NCBI RefSeq assembly: GCF_024919275.1
Contig: NZ_JANWGH010000001.1
Coordinates: forward strand, 1,868,296-1,932,295
DNA: 64,000 bases
From: Algoriphagus limi
GTDB lineage: Bacteria; Bacteroidota; Bacteroidia; Cytophagales; Cyclobacteriaceae
Reading direction: 5' to 3'
Below, piece by piece: positions 36,901 to 46,700 of the stretch. The notes beneath the pieces are model-generated. The model saw only the letters and a list, made by a program, of their open reading frames with translations, made no database searches and had not been told where the DNA came from. A program made the position numbers and the translations under genes. Every line of letters begins with the position of its first letter. Position 1 is the first letter of the stretch.

Positions 36901-39900
36901 GAGGTATGTCCCAGACCACTTAGTAGCTGTTTATAATTATAAGCGATTTCACCAGGAGTAAATGCCCCTTCCAAATAGTCCCAATTTACCTGGAAACCTT
37001 CTCCCTCCTCATCCGGATCTTGCCATCGATTGGCAGCATTGACACCAAATCGATAGAAAAATTCTTTAGAGAAAGGCTCTAGTCCCAAAACCTTCAAAAA
37101 TTCCGCTTGCGGATTTGACTTATACTGATCACTGTTGATATGAAGGGGTTTTTCTCTAAAGTTCTCAAAACCTTTTTTCGTTTGCTTCAAAAACAACGTG
37201 AGGTTTTTGATATAATTAGATTCAGTCCCCTTTTGGGTGGAACCTTGAGATTTGAATAAATCCACAGGAGAAACAGGCAGAATTCCATAGGGCTGATTAT
37301 CTACTCTGAATACTGGTAATGTTCCTAGGGCAGACACATGATGTAGCATAAACAACATGGTCTGATTGATATCAAAATCCTCCATGAGATTAGGAATCAT
37401 TACCTTGAAATAATATTTCAAGGTGGCATTGAACAGTGCTCTGTTCATAGCTCTTCCCAGACAAATATCCTTTTTATCATGATGCCTGATGTCATTTGCT
37501 AATGATTCCGGTATTCCCAGAGCTTCCTTAAAAAACTGGCCATCAGAAACGTCCAATTCAAATTTATCATCAAAGCTATTCACATAAGAAGGCGGATTTT
37601 GAGCAAAAAACAAATCAAATGCTCCGTCCAAATCGTCATCTAAAGCTCGATAAGGAGATTTGACCTGATCGGTATTATTAGTGGCAGTTCCAGCTGCTAA
37701 ATATTCCAGCCCTCCATCACTGTATAAGTGATTAGTAAATAATTTATTTATTAATGCCTGGCTTTGGATGGCATCCTTATTTTTGACCCCATAGGCCATA
37801 ACCAAGTCAAAGCCCTGCTCCCAATCATCTTTATCCAAAGGAATCTTAATCCCCATGCCAGCATCTACTGCCGCATTGAAATCAAACATCCAACTAATCT
37901 CCCCTGGCACTTCCAAATCCCCATTAGGGAGATGCTTGAAATAATCAGCCTGATCCCCACTAGGATCCAAACTTACAGGAAGCGGTTTTTGGACTGTTTT
38001 ACCAGTGGCAATATGCTGATATTGATCTCCTCTTTTTGTAATCACTACAAAACGATCTGGTAGAACTTCTGTAAACCCTGCCCTATCCCAACTTTTAGTT
38101 TTCTTAGGAACATTTGGAAAGGTCAACGCTGATTTAAAGGGTTGATTAAGTTCTTTTAGATGGTCTTTATAGTATTCATAGATTATTTTCCCGGACTCAT
38201 TGATAAGAAGTGCGAGCTGCTCTATTTGAGACTTTTGCAAGGCCGATGTTCGAGCTGTAATCCAGCTTTCTAAACTTGTCAAAAGATGACGAAAGTGGGA
38301 AATAGCAATATCTAAAGTTCCTTTAGTCTCTAAACAAGGAGTAAAATGTGAAGCTGAAATCAGTTGCTTAAGCCGTTGCGGTGCAGATGCAAAGGCAAGC
38401 TCTAGCTTCTTGATTGTTGCATCTGATTTAGTTAGTGCTCGGCTCTTTCTTTTTTGATAACCAAGTTCCTCAACCAAGAAGTCGAATAACTCATCCTTAA
38501 TTTTTTCTATGTTGCCTGTGGCGATTTCCTTTGGCTCTAAAGCCCGGATGGCATAAGCAGCCCTTCGTACTCCTAAGCTTACAGCTGCTGCACGCCAAGC
38601 ACCTAGCTTTGCCGATTCTCTTTCAGACTCAGGTTTACTATAAACCTCATAATAATAGTCTTTTGCAGCCTGCTCTTCATTGTCAGTCAGTCGTTCATCA
38701 TGGTTGTCAATAGCAATATCATCCGGAAAAATCCGAACCCATAGCTCGGTCACCTCTTCTGTACGAGGTGTAAAAATCACACGATTTCTGTAATCCTCAT
38801 AAAACCGATCTCTGGGATTATTAACATCTACCAATTGATCCAGAATCTGATTTTCAATTGTGACCAGCATTCGGTCAGCTTCCACTTGAGTATCTGCTGC
38901 TTCAGGTAAAGGGTTTGCCTTTAAGACATTATTTACCTGGTCTCTGAGACTGAAATAGGCACTTTTTAATTGATTATACTCTCCTCTGGGAAGCAAAATC
39001 GTACTAGAGGCAGTGGTTTTTATTTTTTCCTGCAGCTGGGATAGCTGACTCTTTAAATTCTCCAGTACTTGCTTGGGTGGTTTTTCCCGAGTATTCACAA
39101 TGACATCCCGAGTATTCAGAATACTTCTGCGAGTCGCAATCGATGAAAGTGAACTGGCTTTAAGCTTATTTTCCGCAAGAATTTGATTTTCCAGCTTTTT
39201 AAAGCCCGGCTCCAATTCCCGCATGTCATTTAGATATCCTCTAAGCTGGGTGTTTAACTTTGAAATCCCCCTTTTTTCAATTGGTGTTCTTGGTTTGATT
39301 TTTTTCGAAGCAGCTTGAAAACTAAGCAACTGCTTTTTCAGAACTCCATAATTCTTTTTCAACTTATTGATCTCATCCAAAGTCCCATCAAGTGGTAATT
39401 GGGCATGCTTATGAATATCCTTCAAAAGGGTTATCAATTCTTTTTGAACTGAAATCAAACTGCGGTAATCTTTTATCCCAATTTTTACTTTTGCAGCAAT
39501 GAAAAAACTTGCCTTTACTATTTTGGGATTAAGTTGTTTGACAGGAAAAGTTTTTAAAGTTTCTCTAAATCGGGTGATTGGGACTGTTTCCTCATCAATT
39601 TTTTTCTTCAGTGTATTAATCTTCTTTCGAAGCTCGTACTCTTCCCTCTTGAGATCTTTTTTTCCTGTGTAGCCGATTTTAAAATTGGTAAGTCTGACAT
39701 TTCCACTTTTATGCTTCCGCTTGATTAAGGAAATATTGCTTTGAATTTTCTTGAGCATGTCATCTGTGGCTCGAAAATCCGGTGAATCCGCTAAAGCATC
39801 CAACTCGTCCAATCGATCCTCAATGTTTTTAAGTTCCTTATCTAATGTGGCCGCATTGATTTTATTAGAAACAAAAATTGCATCGATGCTTTTATGTAAT

Positions 39901-40505
39901 TTTTCAAGGGCACCCAGATATAACTTTCCTTTTTCATATACAAAAAGAGAAGGCGTTTTAAGTCGTTCTACAGCCTTTACTAATTCATCGATCCGATCCG
40001 TCAATCCTGATTTTGTAGTGGCAAGCTCATCCCAAATCCAAAATGATTGAACCACGGATTTCAAATCACCTGCTGCATCTCTAAGTACTACTTTATCAAC
40101 TCTTTCCGCTTCTTTAATTTTGTTTACAAGCCCAGTGATTCGCTGAACTTCTTTTTGAAAATCACCAAATTGTTTTTTTACCTGATTTTGAGCTTGCTTC
40201 TGCTTTCTTCCAAAAATTGCCTGTGCCCTTACTCCTTCTTTTTCCTCACTCGTCTGAAATTCCTGGATAGAATCTTCAAGAATCCGGACATCAAAAATCA
40301 ACTTATAGAGCTGTTGGATAATAGTATTTACATCGCCTTTGCCCGGCACAGATGGTTTTAAAACCCGTGAATACTTCATGAACTTTGTCTCCAGCCGAAC
40401 TGGCAGCATCAGGACAGGGAAATCATCACTTCGCTGATTGAAAGCATTTTTGATTTGATGAAAAATCGGATCGTTATATTTTCCTACAAGTTCTGGGATA
40501 GGCAT
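33939..40505 (-). CDS. Giant-operon protein 3 (2188 aa), conserved family of unknown function
   Basis: A huge protein with no signal peptide or clear membrane helix. Near the N-terminus is FPVLMLPVRLETKFM (about residues 29-43). Residues about 70-620 are K/E/L-rich with many predicted coiled coils (TLKKKIDEETVPITRF is one example). LWVRIFPDDIAIDNHDERLT follows near 590. The middle has LGTLPVFRVDNQPYGILPVSP near 1060, YRLDAWLTGLSDYRLRELR near 1330, then LGAYGFVHDLR and a block with LTSARVRKALHLLEGVG and GALLGYQFERALHE. The end has LFLDEWMEIIP and SLLLAVPPEKRG. I recognise these blocks from proteins of unknown function in other phyla but can name no activity. The stop shares a base with the next start. 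Confidence 0.85.
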   Translation of the reverse strand: MPIPELVGKYNDPIFHQIKNAFNQRSDDFPVLMLPVRLETKFMKYSRVLKPSVPGKGDVNTIIQQLYKLIFDVRILEDSIQEFQTSEEKEGVRAQAIFGRKQKQAQNQVKKQFGDFQKEVQRITGLVNKIKEAERVDKVVLRDAAGDLKSVVQSFWIWDELATTKSGLTDRIDELVKAVERLKTPSLFVYEKGKLYLGALEKLHKSIDAIFVSNKINAATLDKELKNIEDRLDELDALADSPDFRATDDMLKKIQSNISLIKRKHKSGNVRLTNFKIGYTGKKDLKREEYELRKKINTLKKKIDEETVPITRFRETLKTFPVKQLNPKIVKASFFIAAKVKIGIKDYRSLISVQKELITLLKDIHKHAQLPLDGTLDEINKLKKNYGVLKKQLLSFQAASKKIKPRTPIEKRGISKLNTQLRGYLNDMRELEPGFKKLENQILAENKLKASSLSSIATRRSILNTRDVIVNTREKPPKQVLENLKSQLSQLQEKIKTTASSTILLPRGEYNQLKSAYFSLRDQVNNVLKANPLPEAADTQVEADRMLVTIENQILDQLVDVNNPRDRFYEDYRNRVIFTPRTEEVTELWVRIFPDDIAIDNHDERLTDNEEQAAKDYYYEVYSKPESERESAKLGAWRAAAVSLGVRRAAYAIRALEPKEIATGNIEKIKDELFDFLVEELGYQKRKSRALTKSDATIKKLELAFASAPQRLKQLISASHFTPCLETKGTLDIAISHFRHLLTSLESWITARTSALQKSQIEQLALLINESGKIIYEYYKDHLKELNQPFKSALTFPNVPKKTKSWDRAGFTEVLPDRFVVITKRGDQYQHIATGKTVQKPLPVSLDPSGDQADYFKHLPNGDLEVPGEISWMFDFNAAVDAGMGIKIPLDKDDWEQGFDLVMAYGVKNKDAIQSQALINKLFTNHLYSDGGLEYLAAGTATNNTDQVKSPYRALDDDLDGAFDLFFAQNPPSYVNSFDDKFELDVSDGQFFKEALGIPESLANDIRHHDKKDICLGRAMNRALFNATLKYYFKVMIPNLMEDFDINQTMLFMLHHVSALGTLPVFRVDNQPYGILPVSPVDLFKSQGSTQKGTESNYIKNLTLFLKQTKKGFENFREKPLHINSDQYKSNPQAEFLKVLGLEPFSKEFFYRFGVNAANRWQDPDEEGEGFQVNWDYLEGAFTPGEIAYNYKQLLSGLGHTSQNTQTNAISKSNIYKNRFTEGNFILGPLVQDEQLGEGPLAVTDKGKNYLEWILDQNTLEKVTGLHFEDLPKVEIDGEEKTQYSVLMAMIRGAWVYDHGVYAKKALEKIKNLDVPTLERLLSSHIDLVTYRLDAWLTGLSDYRLRELRRGNSSGTYLGAYGFVHDLRRSEEMESVPKLPEGLESSNGQDVKKLPDSQGFIHGPSMNHAVAAAVLRAGYNSIKAKGDSNNALSVNLTSARVRKALHLLEGVGNGQETGALLGYQFERALHEKYQDDGGNPLEMDVYIYRLRRKFPTYSDSSVDPTDTTQSESIKALNVVDGLALIDHVEKHLTDAGLWNPDLTFVDNIINDNVSPVQFKGFPWVLASQLPNPAAPSTGSTPQLERKKIRAIVHELDNIADAIDALGDLVTAEGVYQLVRGNHVRASAVLNSISEGKVPLDPEIIKTFRQGVMVTQRALLQIPVISNSNTPWVGVEVSPRSKAEPSLNHWLASKIGDPDLVSWKAVYGDTQTAISLSDLGMQPIDLVLLVTSGGDESLGELQARCIDYLRQNDASEEDDISINFNEASSSSALSFGEIISLLQHLGKVIGGARGADARDYRIAEDEMNFGPEAAGIDLTDLSARINTSLNDYQDLLDTLAPFESSKTSYSPSEKELAIDSLKALSSFGFSGFYPVNPDEDILSLAQRIISAKAKMIENISFAQAQLSELEFEIDQGKWISFAAEFSTKFFGSGFKLVPKIGISNEADLNGQLNMPRPEGPLRHKTEAQLQDWWSGISLVRNRLGYLETVSILGEVLHDEQVSFQPVQLPFDLNNLPPVSERDYWLGAEFPESYTSDGDRLSLLIFGKENLQATCCGLFLDEWMEIIPDPKETTGIAFHFNQPDSRAPQSLLLAVPPEKRGTWDFEELALCVEEAFQLAKLRAVEPDQVDKSMFSQVLPATAALAFGDDEFARKLAASDEDETNDGSSGSDALGLFIDYTSVNVGYEPEE

Positions 40506-40510
40506 AGCGC

Positions 40511-43500
40511 TTAATCGTTTAGCATGGTAGATGCATGTCGTGCAAAAAGAATAGGAGCTTGGTAAAGAATATAGGCCATGTCACTGCTGCTTGCTCCCCA
40601 TTGTGCAGCTCTTGGGCCCGTTCCGCTAGGACTCAGTTGGATATTCACTCCATTCACTTTCAAAAAAGAAGGTTGCTTGGAAGCGTTTCCTGTCAGATGT
40701 TCCCAGGTGACTTGATTCCAATTGTCAGGAGTCATATCCAATGCTCCATCCAAATCATCCAAACCAAAACTTACCTGACCTGGTCTCTCTCGCAATACAA
40801 AAAACCAACCTGGATTATTTGTCCTGTTACCATTCGCTTCCTCCTGCGAAAGCTCAAATCCAAAGAAATAAACATCTGGTTCTATGGACCCACTAAGAAT
40901 CGGCCATTTGACATTTCCGGATTGATTGTAATCACTTAACTGCCTCGGAAGTGCCGGATTCCCATTTTTGTAAACAGCCTTTTGGGCATAAACCAAGGTG
41001 TTTGGATATTTTCTCAGCAAATCCCCTTTAATCAAAAGCACAAGACCGGCTCCTGGTTTTTCCTCATTATTTCCAAGAGCCTTGTTCCATTTATGAATTT
41101 CTTTGATATCAGCTCGTGCATTTTGATTGGCGAGCATTGCCTCCACATAAGCCTCATAATCGTCTCCTACTTCGACATCTTTCATTGGGTCATTGTCATA
41201 CTCCCAAAAATGCCGGAAATAACTTCCTCGCATATCAGTAGGAAATTCTCTCCATAGTAATTCCCTAGAAAATTCATGATTCATCCCCATCAAGAAAGAC
41301 TCGATAAACTGACGGTTCGTCTCCATCAGTGTAATGGTATTCGGCTCAATTTCACTGATATTTGGAATGATATAATCGGGAGAAATTTCCTTGAGATACT
41401 CGTAAACAGGTATCGGAAATCGTGGATAAGCCATGATAGGCTTATTGTTAAGCGTAATATTTGAAGCAAAAAATGAAGCCAGCTTCCGAGTAAAATTCAA
41501 TTTGGGATTTAGTTTTAATCGGATTTTTTCATGAATATCCAATGGCAAAGTAGCTCGAAGTGGCTTTTGAACAAGTTTTGCTATTGTATCTGTCCCTTGA
41601 GAGATTACAAACTTATCTGAGAAACTAGTAAGGAAATCCTCTCGAGTCTTAACAGTAGCACTTTGTTTATATTGAATAATAGTGCTAGATGAAGCCCCAC
41701 CTTTTACAAACTTTACCTCGTCATTTGGGCCATAAATCCCCTCCGTAAAATTGGGATTGATTCTATCTTCGAATACCTCTGGATTGACAATGAATTTTCG
41801 GTTGACTCCAATCTTTTGTCTACTAGTAATGCCATTTAATATGTCCTCAGCCCTTTTCTTTGGTTCTGGCTCCAAATCAGTGAGTTTGGCCATTACAGCC
41901 GAAGTTGAAAAACTCACATCTGAAAACTCCAAAATCGCATTGGTCAACTTTTCCATGAAAGAGATTGGAGGGTTTTCTAAAACCACATCAACAATATTCT
42001 CATAGGCTTTTAAAGTAGGTAAAACCATGGCTGGTTCAGACCTGGAAGGAGCTGCCGAAATTCTACCGTTTTCTTCACTTTGGATGTTCAGTTTGGATAT
42101 CAAATCCTGATTAAGTATTTCCAAGGCTCCATCCTTACCCCCATTCATCAAAGCAGTGGGCGTAAAATTATTTGCTACTTTCAAGAAAGTACCCGACCGA
42201 ATTGCTGTTGGGACGATAGAAGTCTTAATAGCTTTTTTCACGGTCGATTCAGCGTCTAATTTCAAGACTTCAAATGCTTTTCCTGTTGCATTTATAAAGT
42301 CAAACTGATTCAACTTAAAGACTTTTTTGACTGCTAAGGCTTGGGTAGCCCTTTTCATCAACTCACTTTCCCTAATTTTTTGATTGGCTTCATTTATCTC
42401 TCCGATTTGCTCCCAGGCCATCTCCATAAAGTGCTCTTGATGTTTTTGAACTACCTGCACTCCCAACCCAGCAGCTGCTCGATGACTAGGATGAAGATTC
42501 ATTTGGTGGATCCAATCTGATCCATTTGCTGACAACTTATTCACTCCTTTATGCCATTTACCATAAATCGGTGGGGTAATAATGGGATCTTGTTCAGCAT
42601 TTGGAGAATAGAAAAAGGATGGATTAGGAATAGGGGTTGTATCCTGGAGATCAAAAGAAAGGTTCAAGACTCTCAATAATTGGTTCTTAAGATCTTGTTG
42701 GCTCATAGGCCAAGGGGCTGTTTGATAGTCTGGATGTCTGAGAGCCCCTTCCACATAGCCAAGAGCATCTACTCCAACTGGTTTGATCCCAAAACCAATA
42801 TCCTCCATCTCCATTTCCCTCTTCCCAATATTTTCAGGCAATTCACGGGCTTCCAAAAGTTGAGCTAAACTTTCAAAATCTCCTCCTTCATCTACTTTAA
42901 AAGACCAAGTATAGTAATAGGGATAACTGGATGGATTGGTACCCCCAGTGATTGCTGTCCGAGACCAAGAAGGTTTTTGAGCGGGAACATTTTCCGTATC
43001 CAATCCCAAACCAGCCAACCTGCCAGTTTCAAATGCTGGAATCAAAAAAGCATGATAGACATTTGGATCATAATCCAAAGAAGGAGAAGGCTCTGTATAT
43101 TCCAGCTTTCTTGCGCATAGCAATCTAGAAAGAGCTAAATCCGGATTTTTAGAGAGTTTTTGAGACAATTGCACTTCCGGGTCAGATGGAGAGTCGCCCA
43201 AATCCTCCAAAACATGAACATGAGCCAAAGCATAGGTATCCTTTTCATTGCAAAAAACTTCAGCTAAGGCATCATTGCTGATAGTAATAAAAGGAGTAGG
43301 AGTCCCTCCAGTACTTTTTTCGAATTCATTTTCCCTAAGGACAATCAAACCCAACCAAGGTCTGAGTTTATTTCCAACTGGCTTGGCAGGTGTAAACCTC
43401 CATGGAAGGTCCTCTTCATAAAACTCAACATAGCAAAGATTATTGGTCTCAAAATTTGTGACCCCTTTTTTAGGATGTACCCTGATGATCGATTTGGAAT

Positions 43501-43735
43501 TTACTCCCAAAACATCTCCAGGGCCTTGCACTTTGACAACTTTGGTGATTGTATGAGTCTGTGAAACTTCTGCTTTGGTAGCCTTCACTTTCGTTGTCAC
43601 AGTGATTTCAGGGCGCTCAAGAGTAGCGTTATTTGGCAAAGTATTTCCCAAAAAATCTGCTTCTAGGATTTCATTCCCTAAGCCTTGTCTAACCCAAGGT
43701 AAAAATGAATAATTAGCTAAAACTGAATCTGGCAT
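40511..43735 (-). CDS. Giant-operon protein 2 (1074 aa), conserved family of unknown function
   Basis: No signal peptide, membrane helix or enzyme motif recognised. N-terminal blocks are YSFLPWVRQGLGNEI, VVKVQGPGDVLGVNSKSIIR, EEDLPWRFTPAK and LRPWLGLIVLRENEFE. A helical middle part includes PSHRAAAGLGVQVVQKHQEHF. The most striking block is near residues 780-850: AYPRFPIPVYEYLKE, ETNRQFIESFLMGMNHEFSR, then ELLWREFPTDMRGSYFRHFWE. Close to the end is NPGWFFVLRERPGQVSFGLD. The tryptophan- and proline-rich blocks look structural. The gene lies 3 bases after the DUF6603-like gene and 5 bases before the 2188-residue gene. Confidence 0.85.
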   Translation of the reverse strand: MPDSVLANYSFLPWVRQGLGNEILEADFLGNTLPNNATLERPEITVTTKVKATKAEVSQTHTITKVVKVQGPGDVLGVNSKSIIRVHPKKGVTNFETNNLCYVEFYEEDLPWRFTPAKPVGNKLRPWLGLIVLRENEFEKSTGGTPTPFITISNDALAEVFCNEKDTYALAHVHVLEDLGDSPSDPEVQLSQKLSKNPDLALSRLLCARKLEYTEPSPSLDYDPNVYHAFLIPAFETGRLAGLGLDTENVPAQKPSWSRTAITGGTNPSSYPYYYTWSFKVDEGGDFESLAQLLEARELPENIGKREMEMEDIGFGIKPVGVDALGYVEGALRHPDYQTAPWPMSQQDLKNQLLRVLNLSFDLQDTTPIPNPSFFYSPNAEQDPIITPPIYGKWHKGVNKLSANGSDWIHQMNLHPSHRAAAGLGVQVVQKHQEHFMEMAWEQIGEINEANQKIRESELMKRATQALAVKKVFKLNQFDFINATGKAFEVLKLDAESTVKKAIKTSIVPTAIRSGTFLKVANNFTPTALMNGGKDGALEILNQDLISKLNIQSEENGRISAAPSRSEPAMVLPTLKAYENIVDVVLENPPISFMEKLTNAILEFSDVSFSTSAVMAKLTDLEPEPKKRAEDILNGITSRQKIGVNRKFIVNPEVFEDRINPNFTEGIYGPNDEVKFVKGGASSSTIIQYKQSATVKTREDFLTSFSDKFVISQGTDTIAKLVQKPLRATLPLDIHEKIRLKLNPKLNFTRKLASFFASNITLNNKPIMAYPRFPIPVYEYLKEISPDYIIPNISEIEPNTITLMETNRQFIESFLMGMNHEFSRELLWREFPTDMRGSYFRHFWEYDNDPMKDVEVGDDYEAYVEAMLANQNARADIKEIHKWNKALGNNEEKPGAGLVLLIKGDLLRKYPNTLVYAQKAVYKNGNPALPRQLSDYNQSGNVKWPILSGSIEPDVYFFGFELSQEEANGNRTNNPGWFFVLRERPGQVSFGLDDLDGALDMTPDNWNQVTWEHLTGNASKQPSFLKVNGVNIQLSPSGTGPRAAQWGASSSDMAYILYQAPILFARHASTMLND

Positions 43736-43738
43736 ATC

Positions 43739-46700
43739 TTATAAGGCTAAAACATCACTGGCAACAACTTGAACACTCTGTTTTCCCGATTTTTGGGAAG
43801 TTTTGGCTATCTCCACAGCTTCCATGTAAGACAGATGCTGCTTAGCTCCTACTACCTGCAAATCATCCGTACCTACTACTGCAAAACCCGGCTTTTGTAA
43901 AGCAACTTTCTTAGGATTGAGTACCTGACTTTTGTAAGCAGATAGCGCGGACCGTCCTACTGCACCTCTTCTTGAGAAGAAAGTAGTCTCTTGCTTGCTG
44001 AATGTGGCCAAAGTGCTCAATTTTTGAAGAGCAAAAGACTGGTTGGCTTCATCCATCACATGCTGCTCATATTCCACCGATCTATCTACTACATCACCAC
44101 ATTTCAAGGCATCAGTTGCACTTAACTTGACACCGGAGCTTTGATCTTCAAATGAAGGAAGACTCAACTTTTCATTATCTCCGATATCTAGGAAATTGGC
44201 TGGAGCAAATGCTTCCTGTATGTAGGAGTAGCTAGCTGATGAATTTCCGATCTTGACCTCGGTTACTTCAAACAGAGTGAAATCTGAAGGTTTGAATTGT
44301 CCAAACTTGGAAATCTCTACTTCAAACGGCACAATTTTCTGGCTGATTTCAATAGACCCATTCGGTGTCAAAATCAACTCTTCTTCCGATGCCAAACCTC
44401 TCATTCGCAATCCAGGAGAATTCGGGTTGGAAAGTATACTTCTCCAGTTTTGAATGTCCTCCATTGCTTCGGTAAGTAGCGGGAAGACCGCAATATCCGG
44501 TAGTGTTGTATCTTTTTTGTCTCCCCAAGTGACGTCGAATTTGACTTTGACTGAGAAGAAAAGAATCTTGAATTTGGCAGTTCCTTTGGCTCTCCAAGGA
44601 GTAGGTCCCTCGAGTGAAAATTCCAGAGAAAGGCTGAGCAAAGTGGTGCTACCAGCCTTGACTGCCAATCTTGCCCGTGCATCGGCAATGAAACGGAATG
44701 GTGAAAACTGGAACAGAACATCAAAGCCAAATTCTCCGACTACTTTGAAACCTGCTACTCCAAAATAAAAATCGATACCAGCTCCGAATTGGACTGTATT
44801 GGAAGTGACTGCAAAGTAACAAGACAATGTCAGGCGGGGATTACCTGAAAGAATTTTCAAGGTAAGCCGCTTCATCGTTGGAATTTGAAGATGAGTAGGT
44901 GGGTTAAATCTCGGATGGAAACCTCCTACCGAGAGTACAAAATCTGGCTTTGCTCCCCATGAAATCCGCAAAACCATATCACCCTCTAATCCAAAAGTAA
45001 GCACCCTAGAATCAAACAAGCTTGCATCGAAGCTCAGCATGCCTTTTTCAAAGTCGATCATGCCGAGGAAAGCAACTTGAATTTTGATCAAGGCGGCATT
45101 TTCATCAGGCAAAATCACTCGAAGAACACCTAGAATCCCAAATCTTACAGGATTTGCAAATTCTATAGCGACTCCCAAATCCACCCGGAGAAGTGTAGGC
45201 ACTCCCCAAGTAATAGCAGCCATTGGTCCTAACACAAATTGGTCTCGCTTCACAGGGAAAACCTCTTTGATGTCAGTTAAAATCTTATTGATATTGGCGA
45301 TTATATCCTTTGGAAAAAGAATATTCTGAATGGTTCCGGTCCGAACCCCATCCCGGAGGCGCTCAACTTGGATTGTACGATGAATTCCTAAAATTCCTCC
45401 CAGTCCAGATAAAAAGAAGCCAAACCCTAAGGCTATTCCGGTTCCAAATTCAACAGAAACAATAAATAAAACAGAAGTCCCCGGCTTGCCATCAGGCATC
45501 TTGCTATTGATAATACCTATCGCAGATACTGCGAAAAGATTCATAAAGGACAATTCCACAGCTCCTGCGTATTCCCCTTTTTCATTATCAAAAAACAAAT
45601 AACCTCCTCCAGTAAACACAGGAGTATCTAGGGAGACTCCGAGTCCAGTTGGCGGTTTAAATCGAATATCAATGTTTACAATACCAAAATTGGAATTCCC
45701 TTGTGGCACCCCATTGCTAAAAGATGCCTTAACCAAAGTTGCTTCAATTCCCAACCCTTCTACGGAAGCAGCAACAGGTCCAAGAGTAATACTTGCTCCT
45801 GAAAAAGCTACCCCAATATCCGCTCCTGCGGAACCATTGTCTTTATAGGTGATTTTTAAAGCATCTAAACTGACAGCGTTCCCAAATTTCCCATTTACGG
45901 GAATCAGGGCCTCACTTTGGGCTCCTCCAAATGAAATATTAAGACCCGAAGGCCAGCGGATATCCAAGTCAATATCAAACGATTCCCCAAACTGTAAATC
46001 CTTTAAATTGATCTGACTTGGTAGGAGATCATCCATTCCTGGAATGACAATCTGGTTTTCTATTAATCCACCTAAACTGAAACCCCAATCATTAGAAGCC
46101 GTTCTGCTTAGACCTATTTTGCTCAAATATATTCGGACAACGCTAGGGACATCCAAGACCTTTAAAGCTGGATCCGCAGTTCCCAAAATGCTAAATGCTC
46201 CTTGGTTATCGATCTCTATATCAACTCCGATAGCCGTGGCACCATCCGCCCCTCCAATTCCTTCTAACTCAAGTTGCCCTTGAAGTTTGATCGTGATTTC
46301 ATCTTGGTTTTTTGTGACGGAGATATCCGAAATGGTGATTTTGATACTTCCAACATGAAAAACTGCTGTACTTCCAATCGAGGCAGAAAAATTCCCCGCA
46401 GAAGGAATTTCAAAACTGACAGCAACTTTAGCCTGCTGATCTGAATCATCCTTCAATCCAGGTATTTCTAATTCTCCCTCAAAGGAGAATGGATACTGAA
46501 GGCTTGAAGAAGTAAATGCCAATTCAAGCTCTTTCAACGTGAAGGCAAAACCTCCTACTTTGATTTTTTGATCACTGGAAAGTGATATTTGATATTTTTT
46601 GGTGGCTTTTTCGTAACCGAACCCAATTCCTATTTCGGCAGGCCCAGAACCGCTTTCATTTTCAAAACCTGAGAAACCCAATGCGGCAGCAGCTTGGATA

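Noticed and set aside
33939-40505. Many plus-strand frames of 60-104 codons opposite the giant genes (for example 37764-38063, 39751-40050)
   Set aside because: They lie wholly antisense within long conserved frames, have no family features and look like chance frames in AT-rich coding sequence.
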